Source: Pseudoips prasinana
Taxonomy: Eukaryota > Arthropoda > Insecta > Lepidoptera > Nolidae
NCBI GenBank assembly: GCA_951640165.1
Contig: OX621258.1
Coordinates: 7,339,501-7,403,500, forward strand
Length of the DNA: 64,000 nucleotides
Reading direction: 5' to 3'
A model generated the notes under the pieces. That model did no database searches and was not told where the DNA came from. It saw only the letters and a program-made list of their open reading frames with translations. A program made the position numbers and the translations under genes. Positions 30,634 to 41,289 of this stretch are shown here, piece after piece (within the stretch, counting starts at the first letter, position 1; every line of letters starts with the position of its first letter).

Positions 30634-33365
30634 TACTTCCAAAATGTAGAAAGCGTTGCTATTTTGTAATTTTGTTAAATTATGTATTGGACAAGAACTG
30701 ATATTGTACTGAAAAATCAAATTCAAATCAAATTATTCTTAGACACTTTTAATAATTCCTTTTCCATATATATCAAAACTAGACGTACTTACATCAGTTT
30801 TTGAACTCAGTTCTTGTCTAATCTTTAATTTATAAAATTCACTGGTAATTCTTAATTTTACATGAACGCTATTAACTATCAACGAATATTTAAATGTCGG
30901 AAAGGCCTAATCGTGTGTTTATTGAAGAAGATTTTTTATATATATAAACGCCAAAATAATCGGTCTAAAATAAATTGCCCTAAATTTACTGTAAACATCG
31001 AACGATAAATATATATTTATATTATTATTATATAATTTAATAGACAAACCATTTATTCAAGCATCACCATCTTGCAGATATTTGGAATTAAACTTGGAAA
31101 CATTGTACATGGGCTGTCATATAACCTTCATACAAATGGCGCCCTCGTTTGAAAGAATCAAATACCACTGGTTTAGCTATACACCTCAATTTAATTGATA
31201 CACTGGCCTTACTTTTGAAACATAGCATCAATGCAAATATTTTTTATTTTATCCAAACATTTTGGCGTAACAAATATAAAAAATACGATTATCTTAGATG
31301 TGTGTAAAGATATTTTTATTTAATATTTCGCTCCCCGCGCCTGTGTAAAAACACCCTGAATCATATCACTTATTATATTTAAAACGATAAACTTTAGGCT
31401 ATGTTTAGTGACGAAATTTAATAAAAAGAACTCGATACTTATATTAAAATTAAAAATATATAAAATTTAAGACAAAAAACTGATCAGTTTTGCTAAGTTT
31501 TCAAGCAATTTTAGAAACAGTTTCAAACCATAGAGGTCAAAATATTTTTTTTTTTACAAAAGGTGCGTATGTGAAGGAATTTTAATATAAGTAGCGATAC
31601 ATAGTTTCTATTGTATATACATTGTAAGTTAAGAGTTTTATTTTGTATATGTGTGTGCTCCGAATGTATATGTGAGATATTATTGTCTAGTTTTAAGCGA
31701 GTTTTTTTTATAATTTTAAACCAGTGACAAACCCTGCCATAAATAATTTAATTTGTAAAAAAAGGTAATTTTTAATTTCGCCAACACACATTTATTTTAA
31801 TATTTTCGTCTTTAAATTCAATAATTTAACAAAATAAATGAACATTCGTTTTAATAGGGAAATATAAAACAAATGTTAAAAATTAGTTGGCGAAAGGCGT
31901 TGAGATGGCAACCATGACAGTTATTGATAAAATGGCGGTTTAAAAATAAAAAGTCTAGTACTTTAGCCGCAGTGAAACAAATGTGTAATTTAATGAGATT
32001 ATTAGTTAATTTATATTATTTTATATATGAAATTTGAAGAATTTGGTGCGAATGTTTCTTCACTAATGTGCTAATTAGTGGCTGAAAGATGGCAATGGCA
32101 TTCCTTTAATATCGTTATAAAAAGTTGTCTATGGACAAATATAACATTACAATCAAATATAATAATATTATTTGCATTAATCATGTTACGTTTAATAATT
32201 CAAAAACCCATTTTATTATATTTTTTTTATATTTGTCCAGGCATTTGCATTATGGCCAATTTTAAATATTAACGATATTTTTGGGTTGCCATTGCATAAA
32301 AACAATATTCGCCCACAACTTCGTAGTATTTAAATGTAATGAAATTTGTAATTTATAGTAAATATTAAGCTTGGACATAGCTAAGTTAGTTAAGTACATT
32401 ACTTGTACCGTTCGATGAAGAGTCAGTGTATTTTTATTTTTAATTTAAGTTGTATTAATTATTAACTGATAGCTATTGAAATATTGAATCCGAATATATG
32501 CATATAAAATACATTTTTGTGTTTTATTTAATAACCAAAGTGACGTCTGTCAAAACCATTAAACCAAAAAATACATACTACTAATACTTTTCTGTCTGTA
32601 TACCAAAGTCAAATTTGGTATACAGTCAGATCAAAAATGAAATCCGGCACAAGTGCGGATGTTTATAATGAAACCTGCAGCATGGGCAACTTCGCGACAG
32701 GGTTTCAGGCAGAGACATGCGATAATAACATGCGCCCAGACAATCATAGATAGGGAGACGAAAGGTCAGACCATCTACATGCTCAGTGACAGCCAGGCTA
32801 CATTAAAAGCCCTGATGTCACACAAAAACGAATCGAAATTAATCCAGAACTGTATCACGGCTCTGAACATTCTTGCCACTAAAAATAAAGTCAAACTCAT
32901 ATGGGTACCAGGCCATACGGGAATAGAAGGCATCGAAAAATCAGATGCACTGGCTAGGAAGGGATCTGAAAGTCAGTTCTGTAGACCAGAGCCGTGCGTA
33001 GGGATAACGATAAACGTAATAGGAGCATTCCTTAAAAATTCATCCACAATTGAACACAACCAAATGTGGACCAAAATCAAGGAACTAAAACACTCCAAAC
33101 AACTCATGAAAGGAGTAGACACGAGTTGGTCCAAAAAGCTTTGGAAATACAACAGAAACCAGCTACGACGAATAGTAGCAGTATTCACGGGACACTACGG
33201 CACCAACTACCACCTACACAAACTGGGACTGCCGAATAGCCCGATCTGCAGGACCTGTGGGGAAGAAAATGAAACAATGCTGCATATAATATGCAAATGC
33301 GATGCATTGGCGAGACACAGAATGGCCATCCTGGGGCTGGCATATCCAGAATAAGGTGACTATAA
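30634..33365 (+). repeat. Segmental duplication of otd 3' flank, copy 1
   Basis: This 2.73 kb block is repeated at 34593-37328 with scattered substitutions and a few small indels over its whole length. It begins tacttccaaaatgtagaaag and ends ccagaataaggtgactataa in both copies. It contains AT-rich 3' flank/UTR sequence and, at its 3' end, a LINE RNase H fragment. A 12-bp stretch (tattagcgaaag) present in copy 2 is missing here. The same LINE junction and frameshift in both copies show that the LINE arrived before the duplication. Confidence 0.95.
32640..33354 (+). pseudogene. LINE RNase H and C-terminal zinc-knuckle fragment, copy 1
   Basis: The 233-codon frame has an RNase H core: Asp46 (MLSDSQATLKAL), His88 (WVPGHTGIEG) and Asp98 (EKSDALARKG). 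A CCHC knuckle follows at Cys199, Cys202, His211 and Cys216 (ICRTCGEENETMLHIICKC). The N-terminal RNase H part (VYNET..., ...GNFATGFQAE with the catalytic Glu) lies just upstream in another frame, so a frameshift disables it. Endonuclease and reverse transcriptase are absent: a 5'-truncated LINE. The first Met of the long frame is not a natural start. Confidence 0.85.
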
Positions 33366-33770
33366 GGATCTACCTCTAAGAAGCGTACTGGATTATGTGC
33401 AGACTTCATTCAGGGCTCTAGGGATAGAATAAAACCAGCGGGAGATAGTACAAAAGATCCTGAAGGGTCGAAGTGCTGTACACAAGTACACCCCAAACAA
33501 GACTTATCTTGTTTGGGGTGTACTTGTGTACAGCACTTCGACCCAAGACTTATCTTGTTTGGGTAGATCCTTGTAGTCACCTTATTCTGGATATGCCAGC
33601 CCCAGGATGGCCATTCTGTGTCTCGCCAATGCATCGCATTTGCATATTATATGCAGCATTGTTTAATTTTCTTCCCCACAGGTCCTGCAGATCGGGCTAT
33701 TCGGCAGTCCCAGTTTGTGTAGGTGGTAGTTGGCGCCGTAGTGTCCCGTAGTGTCCCGAAAAGCGTAAGA
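33366..33770. repeat. Large foldback of the LINE 3' end with inner hairpin
   Basis: 33561-33750 is the inverse of about 33175-33400 (cttattctggatatgccagc, ttgcatattatatgcagcat, ggcagtcccagtttgtgtag). At the centre, 33465-33502 and 33507-33544 are exact 38-bp inverted arms with a CTTA loop. A further partial copy of the arm tip (caagacttatcttgtttggg) follows. This is a multi-step inverted duplication of the LINE end. Confidence 0.9.
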
Positions 33771-33852
33771 CCGGTAATTGTAGTGATCTTTGGGGGGAGG
33801 CCTTTGTTCAGCAGTGGACGTCTTTCGGCTGATATGATGATGATGATACATT
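33762..33852 (+). repeat. RTE-like LINE 3' tail
   Basis: The phrases aagcgtaagaccggtaattg, gaggcctttgttcagcagtg, gacgtctttcggctgatatg and a GAT tail mark an RTE 3' end. It directly follows the foldback. Confidence 0.75.
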
Positions 33853-33904
33853 TTGAGCCGCGCGCTGTCATGCGTGATTAAATAATATATTGAAGGGTTA
33901 CATC

Positions 33905-34135
33905 ATTTCAGCTTAAATAAGTCCACTGCTGGACAAGCCTCCCTCAAGAATCATCTTGAGGGGATATGCCATAATCGCCACGCTTGGCAGGCGGGTTGGC
34001 GATCGCAGTATGATGGTCGTAGTACTCAGAAGGAAGCTGCTACCCGTCCTCTGGTAGATATTCCCTCGGGTCGACTTCTACGCCCCCCACGGGATGAGAT
34101 GGGGTGATGATATTCTGATTCTGATATTTGTCGCC
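33905..34135 (-). repeat. RTE-associated dispersed repeat
   Basis: Order: gtccactgctggacaagcct, gatatgccataatcgccacg, cttggcaggcgggttggcga, agctgctacccgtcctctgg, gtcgacttctacgcccccca. The same set is scattered at 41290-41425, 41943-42015, 46868-47055 and 48520-48706. It ends with an ATTCTG repeat. Confidence 0.65.
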
Positions 34136-34202
34136 GTCACCACACAGCACATGTGTTACATGATGTCATGATGACAAACATTATTATAATCCATGTAGTT
34201 GT

Positions 34203-34440
34203 TTTTATGGTTCCGTACCCATAGGGTAAAATGAGACGCTATTACTCAGACTCCGCTGACTGTATATCTGTCTGTCACCAGGTTTGTATCTCATGAACCG
34301 TGAGATAGTTGGAATTTCCACAGATGTATTTCTGTTGCCGCTATGACAACAAATGTATAAAAATTATTAGTAAAAAAACAGAATTAAATTATTATTTAAG
34401 AGGGCTCCCATAGAACAAACGGGCTTCATTTGTCATATAG
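34203..34440. repeat. GGTTCCGTACCC dispersed repeat
   Basis: It begins ggttccgtacccatagggta and continues ctgtctgtcaccaggtttg, tctcatgaaccgtgagatag, tttctgttgccgctatgac, gggctcccatagaacaaacg. Its complement has the same order at 59508-59772, and 46118-46165 holds its other end (accggccaagtgcgagtcgg). One end is missing here. Confidence 0.7.
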
Positions 34441-34511
34441 GTACTCGTAATGCCCTACAAAGTCCATATTTATATTTTAATATTTTTAAACAACTGACAC
34501 TGTTATCTGAT

Positions 34512-34592
34512 CGCGAACTAGACGTTATTCACACACGGCCATCTGATCCCAAACTAAGCAGAGCTTGTACTATGGAAGCCAGATAACTGATA
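34512..34592 (-). repeat. SINE S2 tail, cut at duplication border
   Basis: It shows ttattcacacacggccatct, gatcccaaactaagcagagc and ggaagccagataactgata. It stops exactly where duplication copy 2 begins, so the SINE marks the left breakpoint of copy 2. Confidence 0.75.
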
Positions 34593-37328
34593 TACTTCCA
34601 AAATGTAGAAAGCGTTGCTATTTTGAAATTTTGTTAAATTATGTATTGGACAAGAACTGATATTGTACTGAAAGAAACCAAAATCAAATCAAATTATTCT
34701 TAGACACTTTTAATAATTCCTTTTCCATATATATCAAAACTAGACGTACTTACATCAGTTTTTGAACTCAGTTCTTGTCTAATCTTTAATTTATAAAATT
34801 CACTGGTAATTCTTAATTTTACATGAACGCTATTAACTATCAACGAATATTTAAATGTCGGAAAGGCCTAATCGTGTGTTTATCGAAGAAGATTTTTTAT
34901 ATATATAAACGCCAAAATAATCGGTCTAAAATAAAGCGCCCTAAATTTACTGTAAACATCGAACGATAAATATATATTATTATATAATTTAATAGACAAA
35001 ATTTACTCAAGCATCAACATCTTGCAGATATTTGGAATTAAACTTGGAAACATTGGACATGGGCTGTCATATAACCTTCATACAAGTGGCGCCCTCGTTT
35101 GAAAGAATCAAATACAACTGGTTTAGCTATACACCTCAATTTAATTGATACACTGGCTTTACTTTTGAAAGATAGCATTAATGCAAATATTTTTATTTTA
35201 TACAAACATTTTGGCGTAACAAATATAAAAAATACGATTATCTTAGATGTGTGTAAAGATATTTTTATTTAATATTTCGCTCCCCGCGCCTGTGTAAAAA
35301 CACCCTGAATCATATCACTTATTATATTTAAAACGATAAACTTTAGGCTATGTTTAGTGACGAAATTTAATAAAAAGAACTCGATACTTATATTAAAATT
35401 AAAAATATATAAAGTTTAAGACAAAAAACTGATCAGTTTTGCTAAGTTTTCAAGCAATTTTAGAAACAGTTTCAAACCATAGAGGTCAAAATATTTTTTT
35501 TTTTACAAAAGGTGCGTATGTGAAGGAATTTTAATATAAGTAGCGATACATAGTTTCTATTGTATATACATTGTAAGTTAAGAGTTTTATTTTGTATATG
35601 TGTGTGCTCCGAATGTATATGTGAGATATTATTGTCTAGTTTTAAGCGAGTTTTTTTTTATAATTTTAAACCAGTGACAAACCCTGCCATAAATAATTTA
35701 ATTTGTAAAAAAAAGGTAATTTGTAATTTCGCCAACACACATTAATTTTTATATTTTCGTCTTTAAATTCAATAATTTAACAAAATAAATGAACATTCGT
35801 TTTAATAGGGAAATATAAAACAAATGTTAAAATTTGTTGGCGTATGGCGTTGAGATGGCAACCATGACAGTTATTGATAAAATGGCGGTTTAAAAATAAA
35901 AAGTCTAGTACTTTAGCCGCAGTGAAACAAATGTGTAATTTAATGAGATTATTAGTTAATTTATATTATTTTATATATGAAATTTGAAGAATTTGGTGCG
36001 AATGTTTCTTCACTAATGTGCTAATTAGTGGCTGAAAGATGGCAATGGCATTCCTTTAATATCGTTATAAAAAAGTTGTCTATGGACAAATATAACATTA
36101 CAATCAAATATAATAATATTATTTGCATTAATCATGTTACGTTTAATAATTCAAAAACCCATTTTATTATATTTTTTTTATATTTGTCCAGGCATTTGCA
36201 TTATGGCCAATTTTAAATATTAACGATATTTTTGGGTTGCCATTGCATAAAAACAATATTCCCCCACAACTTCGTAGTATTTAAATGTAATGAAATTTGT
36301 AATTTATAGTAAATATTAAGCTTGGACATAGCTAAGTTAGTTAAGTACATTACTTGTACCGTTCGATGAAGAGTCAGTGTATTTTTATTTTTAATTTAAG
36401 TTGTATTAATTATTAACTGATAGCTATTGAAATATTGAATCCGAATATATGCATATAAAATACATTTTTGTGTTTTATTTAATAACCAAAGTGACGTCTG
36501 TCAAAACCATTAAACCAAAAAATACATACTACTAATACCTTTCTGTCTGTATACCAAAGTCAAATTTGGTATACAGTCAGATCAAAAATGAAATCCGGCA
36601 CAAGTGCGGATGTTTATAATGAAACCTGCAGTATTAGCGAAAGCATGGGCAACTTCGCGACAGGGTTTCAGGCAGAGACATGCGATAATAACATGCGCCC
36701 AGACAATCATAGATAGGGAGACGAAAGGTCAGACCATCTACATACTCAGTGACAGCCAGGCTACATTAAAAGCCCTGATGTCACACAAAAACGAATCGAA
36801 ATTAATCCAGAACTGTATCACGGCTCTGAACATTCTTGCCACTAAAAATAAAGTCAAACTCATATGGGTACCAGGCCATACGGGAATAGAAGGCATCGAA
36901 AAATCAGATGCACTGGCTAGGAAGGGATCTGAAAGTCAGTTCTGTAGACCAGAGCCGTGCGTAGGGATAACGATAAACGTAATAGGAGCATTCCTTAAAA
37001 ATTCATCCACAATTGAACACAACCAAATGTGGACCAAAATCAAGGAACTAAAACACTCCAAACAACTCATGAAAGGAGTAGACACGAGTTGGTCCAAAAA
37101 GCTTTGGAAATACAACAGAAACCAGCTACGACGAATAGTAGCAGTATTCACGGGACACTACGGCACCAACTACCACCTACACAAACTGGGACTGCCGAAT
37201 AGCCCGATCTGCAGGACCTGTGGGGAAGAAAATGAAACAATGCTGCATATAATATGCAAATGCGATGCATTGGCGAGACACAGAATGGCCATCCTGGGGC
37301 TGGCATATCCAGAATAAGGTGACTATAA
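34593..37328 (+). repeat. Segmental duplication of otd 3' flank, copy 2
   Basis: The near-identical partner of 30634-33365, in direct orientation about 3.96 kb downstream. It is flanked on the left by a truncated SINE and on the right by a MITE insertion (37330). It keeps the 12 bp lost from copy 1, so it is in that respect the more ancestral version. No otd coding sequence is included. Confidence 0.95.
36590..37317 (+). pseudogene. LINE RNase H and zinc-knuckle fragment, copy 2
   Basis: A 237-codon frame, identical in layout to copy 1. It has the SDSQATLKAL, WVPGHTGIEG and EKSDALARKG RNase H segments, then the CX2C...HX4C knuckle. Four extra codons' worth of sequence (the 12 bp absent in copy 1) lies near its start. 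The upstream part of RNase H (YNETCSISESMGNFATGFQA) is again in a different frame, so this is the same disabled, 5'-truncated element. Confidence 0.85.
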
Positions 37329-37329
37329 T

Positions 37330-37456
37330 CACATCAAGCTACCCCAATCTGTCAAATTTCCCCAATCGAAAGTGAACCTTATTCTTTTGTGATATGTTGA
37401 AAATCTATAAAAGAAATTTGACAGATTGGGGTAGCTTGATGTGCTGGCGTCTGTAC
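37330..37456. mobile_element. MITE family A, copy 5, left tip missing
   Basis: It starts within the left repeat (cacatcaagctaccccaatc) and ends gatgtgctggcgtctgtac. It sits one base past the end of duplication copy 2, so it either inserted there or marks the breakpoint. Confidence 0.85.
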
Positions 37457-37529
37457 ATTTTGCAATGCAATAAGGAATTGAGAACTTACTTGACACTTTA
37501 ATTAACCCACGGCCGCTGGGGCCTGGTGC

Positions 37530-37766
37530 CTCTGCGCTGGCAGACAGAGAGGAGGGCAGCGGAGAGGATTTTATTCAGGCACTAGAAAATCAACTTTATA
37601 ATTATTTAAATAAAGTCCATGTATGCTTGAAAATTATAATGCGCGAGACTGCGCGAGCATTTTGTCAGGTTCAAGCATATATGCACTTTATTCCTATAGC
37701 TCTAAAGTTGATTTTCTAGGGCCTTAATAAAATCCTCTCCACTGCGCTCCTCTCTGTCTGCGCTGA
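37530..37766. mobile_element. Foldback MITE (CAGACAGAGAGGAG ends) in RTE relic
   Basis: Left arm phrases cagacagagaggagggcag, ggagaggattttattcaggc and ctagaaaatcaactttat return inverted on the right as agttgattttctagggcctt, aataaaatcctctccactgc and gctcctctctgtctgcgctg. Arms are about 65-90 bp, with no ORF. The RTE sequence resumes at aaaggttctcgag. Confidence 0.8.
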
Positions 37767-37827
37767 CCCTAAAGGTTCTCGAGTGGTGACCACGAACCCG
37801 AAGACCCAACGTGAGGAGGCCCTACAG

Positions 37828-37829
<2 letters not shown>

Positions 37830-37858
<29 letters not shown>
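37830..37858. repeat. TA dinucleotide microsatellite
   Basis: An uninterrupted run of TA repeats within the RTE relic. Confidence 0.9.
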
Positions 37859-37862
<4 letters not shown>

Positions 37863-37912
37863 GCAAGGCCGGCAATTTTGGACATCTTCGGGGAGGCCTT
37901 TGTCCATGAGAT

Positions 37913-38160
37913 AGCTGTTGTTTGGAAGAGGGAAACTCCACTCGTCTTGTATAAGTGGTAACCTGCTGTAGCTCAGGTTGCCTAAACACGCTTGTGCGTG
38001 CTGGGGATGGGGGAGGCATGCATGACCCCTTTCCTCCCCTGGTGCGAGCCTTGCTGAGGCTACAGTGTACGACGGGGGAACTGGTGTGATCGTCCACGAG
38101 TACCAAGAGCCCAGCACAAGCACTGTGAGGCTGACTACCTCCTCAAGCGACGAAGGAAAA
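37913..38160 (+). repeat. Dispersed repeat shared with 45840-46085
   Basis: Both carry actcca.tcgtcttgtataag, cctgctgtagctcaggttgc, ctaaaca.gcttgtgcgtgct, cacgagtacc.agagccc, ctgtgaggctg.ctacc and ctc.aagcgacg in order. I do not know its class. Small open frames across it are not conserved between the copies. Confidence 0.65.
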
Positions 38161-38459
38161 TTTATGAAAACTCTAAGATATTATTTACTAGAAAGTCTCT
38201 ATATGTACAAATAAATATTTGAAATTAAGTTTATCTGACATTAGATGTATGGATTTGATTACATTCACTGTATTTTGTATGGTCTACTGTATACCAGTCA
38301 AAAATTGTGACTCGATGGTTCTCACAGACAAACCGTTTATACGGTTTTGTGAGACAATATCTTATTTTCATGTTTTATTGGCATGAGTTAATAAATAAAT
38401 AAATAATTAAAAAATAATAAGCGACCGACATGCGATTTGAGCATTTACGGAACACGTAA

Positions 38460-38522
38460 AAAAGAAGCCCTTTGCCCAGCATTGGACTCCTTTGGGCTGA
38501 TATGATGATGTTGATGATAAAA
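38460..38522 (+). repeat. RTE-like tail fragment
   Basis: The phrase gccctttgcccagcattgga then tttgggctgatatgatgatg is the RTE 3' terminus with its ATG tail. Confidence 0.6.
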
Positions 38523-38796
38523 TTTAAGAAAAAATCTGTGAACAATACGAGTCGCAAAAATACTATTCAGATACGAAATATCATCTTCATTTACTGGCAG
38601 TCAATTTCTTTTAAAGTGTTTTCGTCTTTAAATAGACTAAAAATATCTTATACGAAATAATGTTAGTGAGAAACTGGTAATTGCACGAACAAAGATATAT
38701 ACAAGCTGTAACATAATAAATGTGAATTAAGGATCTTCAATTGAACATAACACATTCCAAAATATAGGCTACCAAATAAATTCAACATTTTATTCT

Positions 38797-38976
38797 GGGA
38801 CGTTATTCACATACTACTTTTCTTTTGTAAATACATACTTATATAGATAATTACATCCAGACTCAGGACAAACATACATGTCCATACACACAAATATCTG
38901 TCCTGTGTGGAAATCGAACACACGACCTGCGGCGAGAAAGGCAAGCATTTACCAACCACGCCTATATCGGCTCGTC
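38797..38976 (-). repeat. tRNA-derived SINE S2, internal deletion
   Basis: The minus strand has the head (cgtggttggtaaatgcttgcc), a decayed B box, and the gacatgtatgtttgtcctgag-type body. The tail is shortened to ttattcacatac. Confidence 0.7.
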
Positions 38977-39002
38977 TTTCATGATTCTACAGTATCATAA
39001 TT

Positions 39003-39345
39003 AGCCGCTAGATGCGGGCAGAACAGGGGCTCTACCGGCTAAGTCGCCGACCATCGTTTTCGTAAATTGCGTTCAAATAAATAAAGGTTAAAAATGACTT
39101 AATCAATCGTTAAATCGGCTTCCATGACCACATGTAACTTCATAAATGGTCCGGAATCGATTGTCAACGTTGAAGCCGATTTAACTATTGATTCAGACGT
39201 TTTTAACCTTGAATTATTTGAACGCCATTCACGAAAACGATGTTCGGTGACTTAGCCGGTAGAGCACCAAGACCAGCCATTGTGGAGATCCTTGGGGGAG
39301 GCCTTTGTCCAGCTGTGGACGTCTTTAGGCTGATGATAATAATAT
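39003..39345 (+). repeat. RTE-like LINE 3' end split by a foldback MITE
   Basis: Left piece gccgctagatgcgggcag (39004-39021); right piece accaagaccagccattgtgg, agatccttgggggaggcctt, tgtccagctgtggacgtctt (39266-39340). Together they restore the usual RTE C-terminal region. Confidence 0.75.
39029..39265. mobile_element. Foldback MITE with about 95-bp inverted repeats
   Basis: The left arm begins gctctaccggctaagtcgcc and reaches aatcggcttc. The right arm is its inverse, from gaagccgattta to ggtgacttagccggtagagc, with about a dozen mismatches and small gaps. The spacer is about 45 bp. No ORF. It sits inside the RTE relic. Confidence 0.85.
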
Positions 39346-39379
39346 TCTACTTTACATATCTTTATCATATGGACACTGG

Positions 39380-39495
39380 ATAACCATAGTGACGGAGCTG
39401 TTCAATCCGCTCAGTAAGCCACTGATATATAGCTTAAGGACTGTGATGTCAAACGACTTCAACCGGGACTGGCAGCTTAAGGTGCCCACCGTACG
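39380..39495 (+). repeat. Dispersed repeat (AGCTGTCGGTCCCGG family), diverged
   Basis: The phrases gacggagctgttcaatccgc, cagtaagccactga and aaccgggactggcagcttaa parallel 23058 and 54875. Confidence 0.5.
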
Positions 39496-39505
39496 CCTAC
39501 GCGAC

Positions 39506-39768
39506 GGTCACCGTAGCCTAGTTGGTAGTGCTCCTGCCTACGAAGCTGGTGGTCCTGGGTTCGAATCCCGGTAAGTGCACATATTTGTGTGATGAGCACG
39601 AATATTTGTTTCTGAGTCATGGATGTTTTCTATATATATAAGTATTTATCTATCTATATAAGTATGTATATCGTCTCCTGGTACCCATAGTACAAGCTTT
39701 GCTTAGTTTGGGGCTAAGTTGATCTGTGTGACATTGTCCCTAGATATTATTTTATTATTATTATTATA
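39506..39768 (+). repeat. tRNA-derived SINE S1
   Basis: The head has an A box (tagcctagttggtagtgctc) and B box (gggttcgaatcccg) with tRNA-like spacing. The body is gtgtgatgagcacgaatat and ctgagtcatggatgttttct. The tail is gtacaagctttgcttagttt and gtgtgacattgtccc, then ATT repeats. Other copies are at 42565 (split), 48711, 52322 and 53888. Confidence 0.85.
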
Positions 39769-40364
39769 TCTAAGCATAGAGACGCTCACAAATTAATCTT
39801 GGCGGTCACCCATCTAAAAGTACATAAACATAGTTAAATACAGTAATAACGGAACAAAAGAAATTAATTTGTCCGTCTGTGCGGTCGGTATTATCACATA
39901 TATATATTTTTAAATTCTTAAATTAATTTTGCGACGGTTACTGACGTGCAGATGAAAACGAGGGTCGGTTGTTAGGGTCGTTTTGTGCAACTGCCGCTCT
40001 ACGTTATACGTGAAAGCGCCGCCGGTTGCTCAAGGTCCCCATTTCATCGGTAGAAATGCAAACTTATTGTCATGGAAGTATAAATTTAGTTTGTCAACTA
40101 ATGAGTTTAATTGTAAGCTCTTTCAGTACTTCACACTATTTGTGTTACACATTGCATGAGAAAAATTGCTACTAATTGGTATCATAAATAATACATTTGG
40201 AACGAAATCGATCGTTCCATTTCTTACAAAACATTTTAAGTTATATTTCTTTTTGTAAGTTTCACTTATCTTCTCACACAAGCAATAAAATATTTATAAG
40301 TTAATACTTATAAACATTTATAAGCGTAAGCATTACTTAATTTAAGTATTTTAAGAGAGGTAGG
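39769..40364. other. Unassigned AT-rich DNA
   Basis: No gene or defined repeat. A GC-richer phrase at 39955-40040 has no recognisable identity. Confidence 0.35.
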
Positions 40365-40636
40365 GCACAGCTTGATTCGCTCAAAGAGCAACCCGACTGG
40401 GGAAGTACCTTATAAAAGACATTCCTTAATAATAACATTAATAACTGTTGTGCTGGGTGTGAGAAAGGTCGCTAGAGCTCATCGGGATGGGGGAAGGGTT
40501 AGCAACGCTGGTTTGCTGACTCTTATAAAGGCCGGCAACGCACCCGCGACTCCTCTGGTGTTGCGAGTGTACATGTGCGGCGGTGATCTCTTACCATCGG
40601 GTGACCCGCTTGCTCGTTTGTCGCCCGTATAAAAAA
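40365..40636 (+). repeat. Common dispersed repeat, fuller copy
   Basis: It starts near gggcacagcttgattcgctc, includes tgctgggtgtgagaaaggtc and catcgggatgggggaagggt, then the conserved end aaaggccggcaacgcacccg, tgttgcgagtgtacatg, ctcttaccatcgggtgaccc. The 86-codon frame across it is not conserved in the copy at 5879. Confidence 0.65.
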
Positions 40637-40802
40637 ACTTGTGTGTACTTATGTACACGCGTTAGAAGTTATACTTCTTAATATACAACTTGAACATAGT
40701 TATCAATTTTCATACCACCTAGAACTAACGTCATGCTGTTATTTTTACGATGCGCGCGCATTGTAAAAATTCACTCTCATACCACCTAGAACTAACTTCA
40801 CA
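40637..40802. mobile_element. Foldback repeat family B, partial
   Basis: It starts acttgtgtgtacttatgtac, then gttagaagttatacttctta and ataccacctagaactaacg, with a GCGCGCGC core. The opposite end is missing. Confidence 0.7.
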
Positions 40803-40939
40803 GCGAATGCAGTATTCAAATGATTACGCAAAAAAAACTTAGCCCTCACTGGCAGTTAAGCACCTAGGCGTGCGGCCGGTCTGTGGATAAGTGCTTTAAT
40901 TTTCTGAGCAACTCCGTGCTCCGGAGGGTCGATATGTTA

Positions 40940-41244
40940 CGTAAAAATTCACTCTCATACATTTTCATACCACCTAGAACTAACTTCATGCTGTTATTTT
41001 TACGATGCGCGCGCACGATGCGCGCGCATCGTAAAAATTCACTCTCATACCACCTAGAACAAACTTCATGCTGTTATTTTTACGATGCGCGCGCACGATG
41101 CGCGCGCATCGTAAAAATTCACTCTCATACCACCTAGAACAAACTTCATGCTGTTAAATTTTTTGGTGTCGGTGTGCGCGCGCATCGTAAAAATTCATTC
41201 TCATCATTTTTCTCCATCGCGCCAAAAGAAGTATAACTTCAAAA
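40940..41244. mobile_element. Family B repeat with tandem palindromic units
   Basis: A unit of about 77 bp (cgtaaaaattcactctcata, ccacctagaac, cttcatgctgttatttttac, gatgcgcgcgca) is repeated about three times. Each junction is the palindrome ttacgatgcgcgcgcatcgt with A/T extensions. The right end is the standard cgcgccaaaagaagtataac. Confidence 0.75.
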
Positions 41245-41289
41245 AGGTGTGTTTAGTTAAATACTTATGAAATGTCCTAGGAAACTCAT

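Larger units (their letters stand above)
37505..37912 (+). repeat. RTE-like LINE 3' end interrupted twice
   Basis: RTE pieces: cacggccgctggggc (about 37508-37522), ggttctcgagtggtgaccac with cgaacccgaagacccaacgt (37772-37810), and gcaaggccggcaattttgg with gaggcctttgtcca (37863-37908). A foldback MITE separates the first two and a TA microsatellite (37830-37858) the last two. Confidence 0.7.

Noticed and set aside
32653..37317. The RNase H frames at 32.6 and 36.6 kb as host RNase H genes
   Set aside because: The knuckle and tail are LINE-type, the N-terminal part of RNase H is in another frame, and the two are copies of one insertion.
40883..41137. 84-codon frame with repeated YHLEQTSCCYFYDARARC segments
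   Set aside because: It translates the tandem family B repeat units; equivalent frames appear wherever that element occurs.
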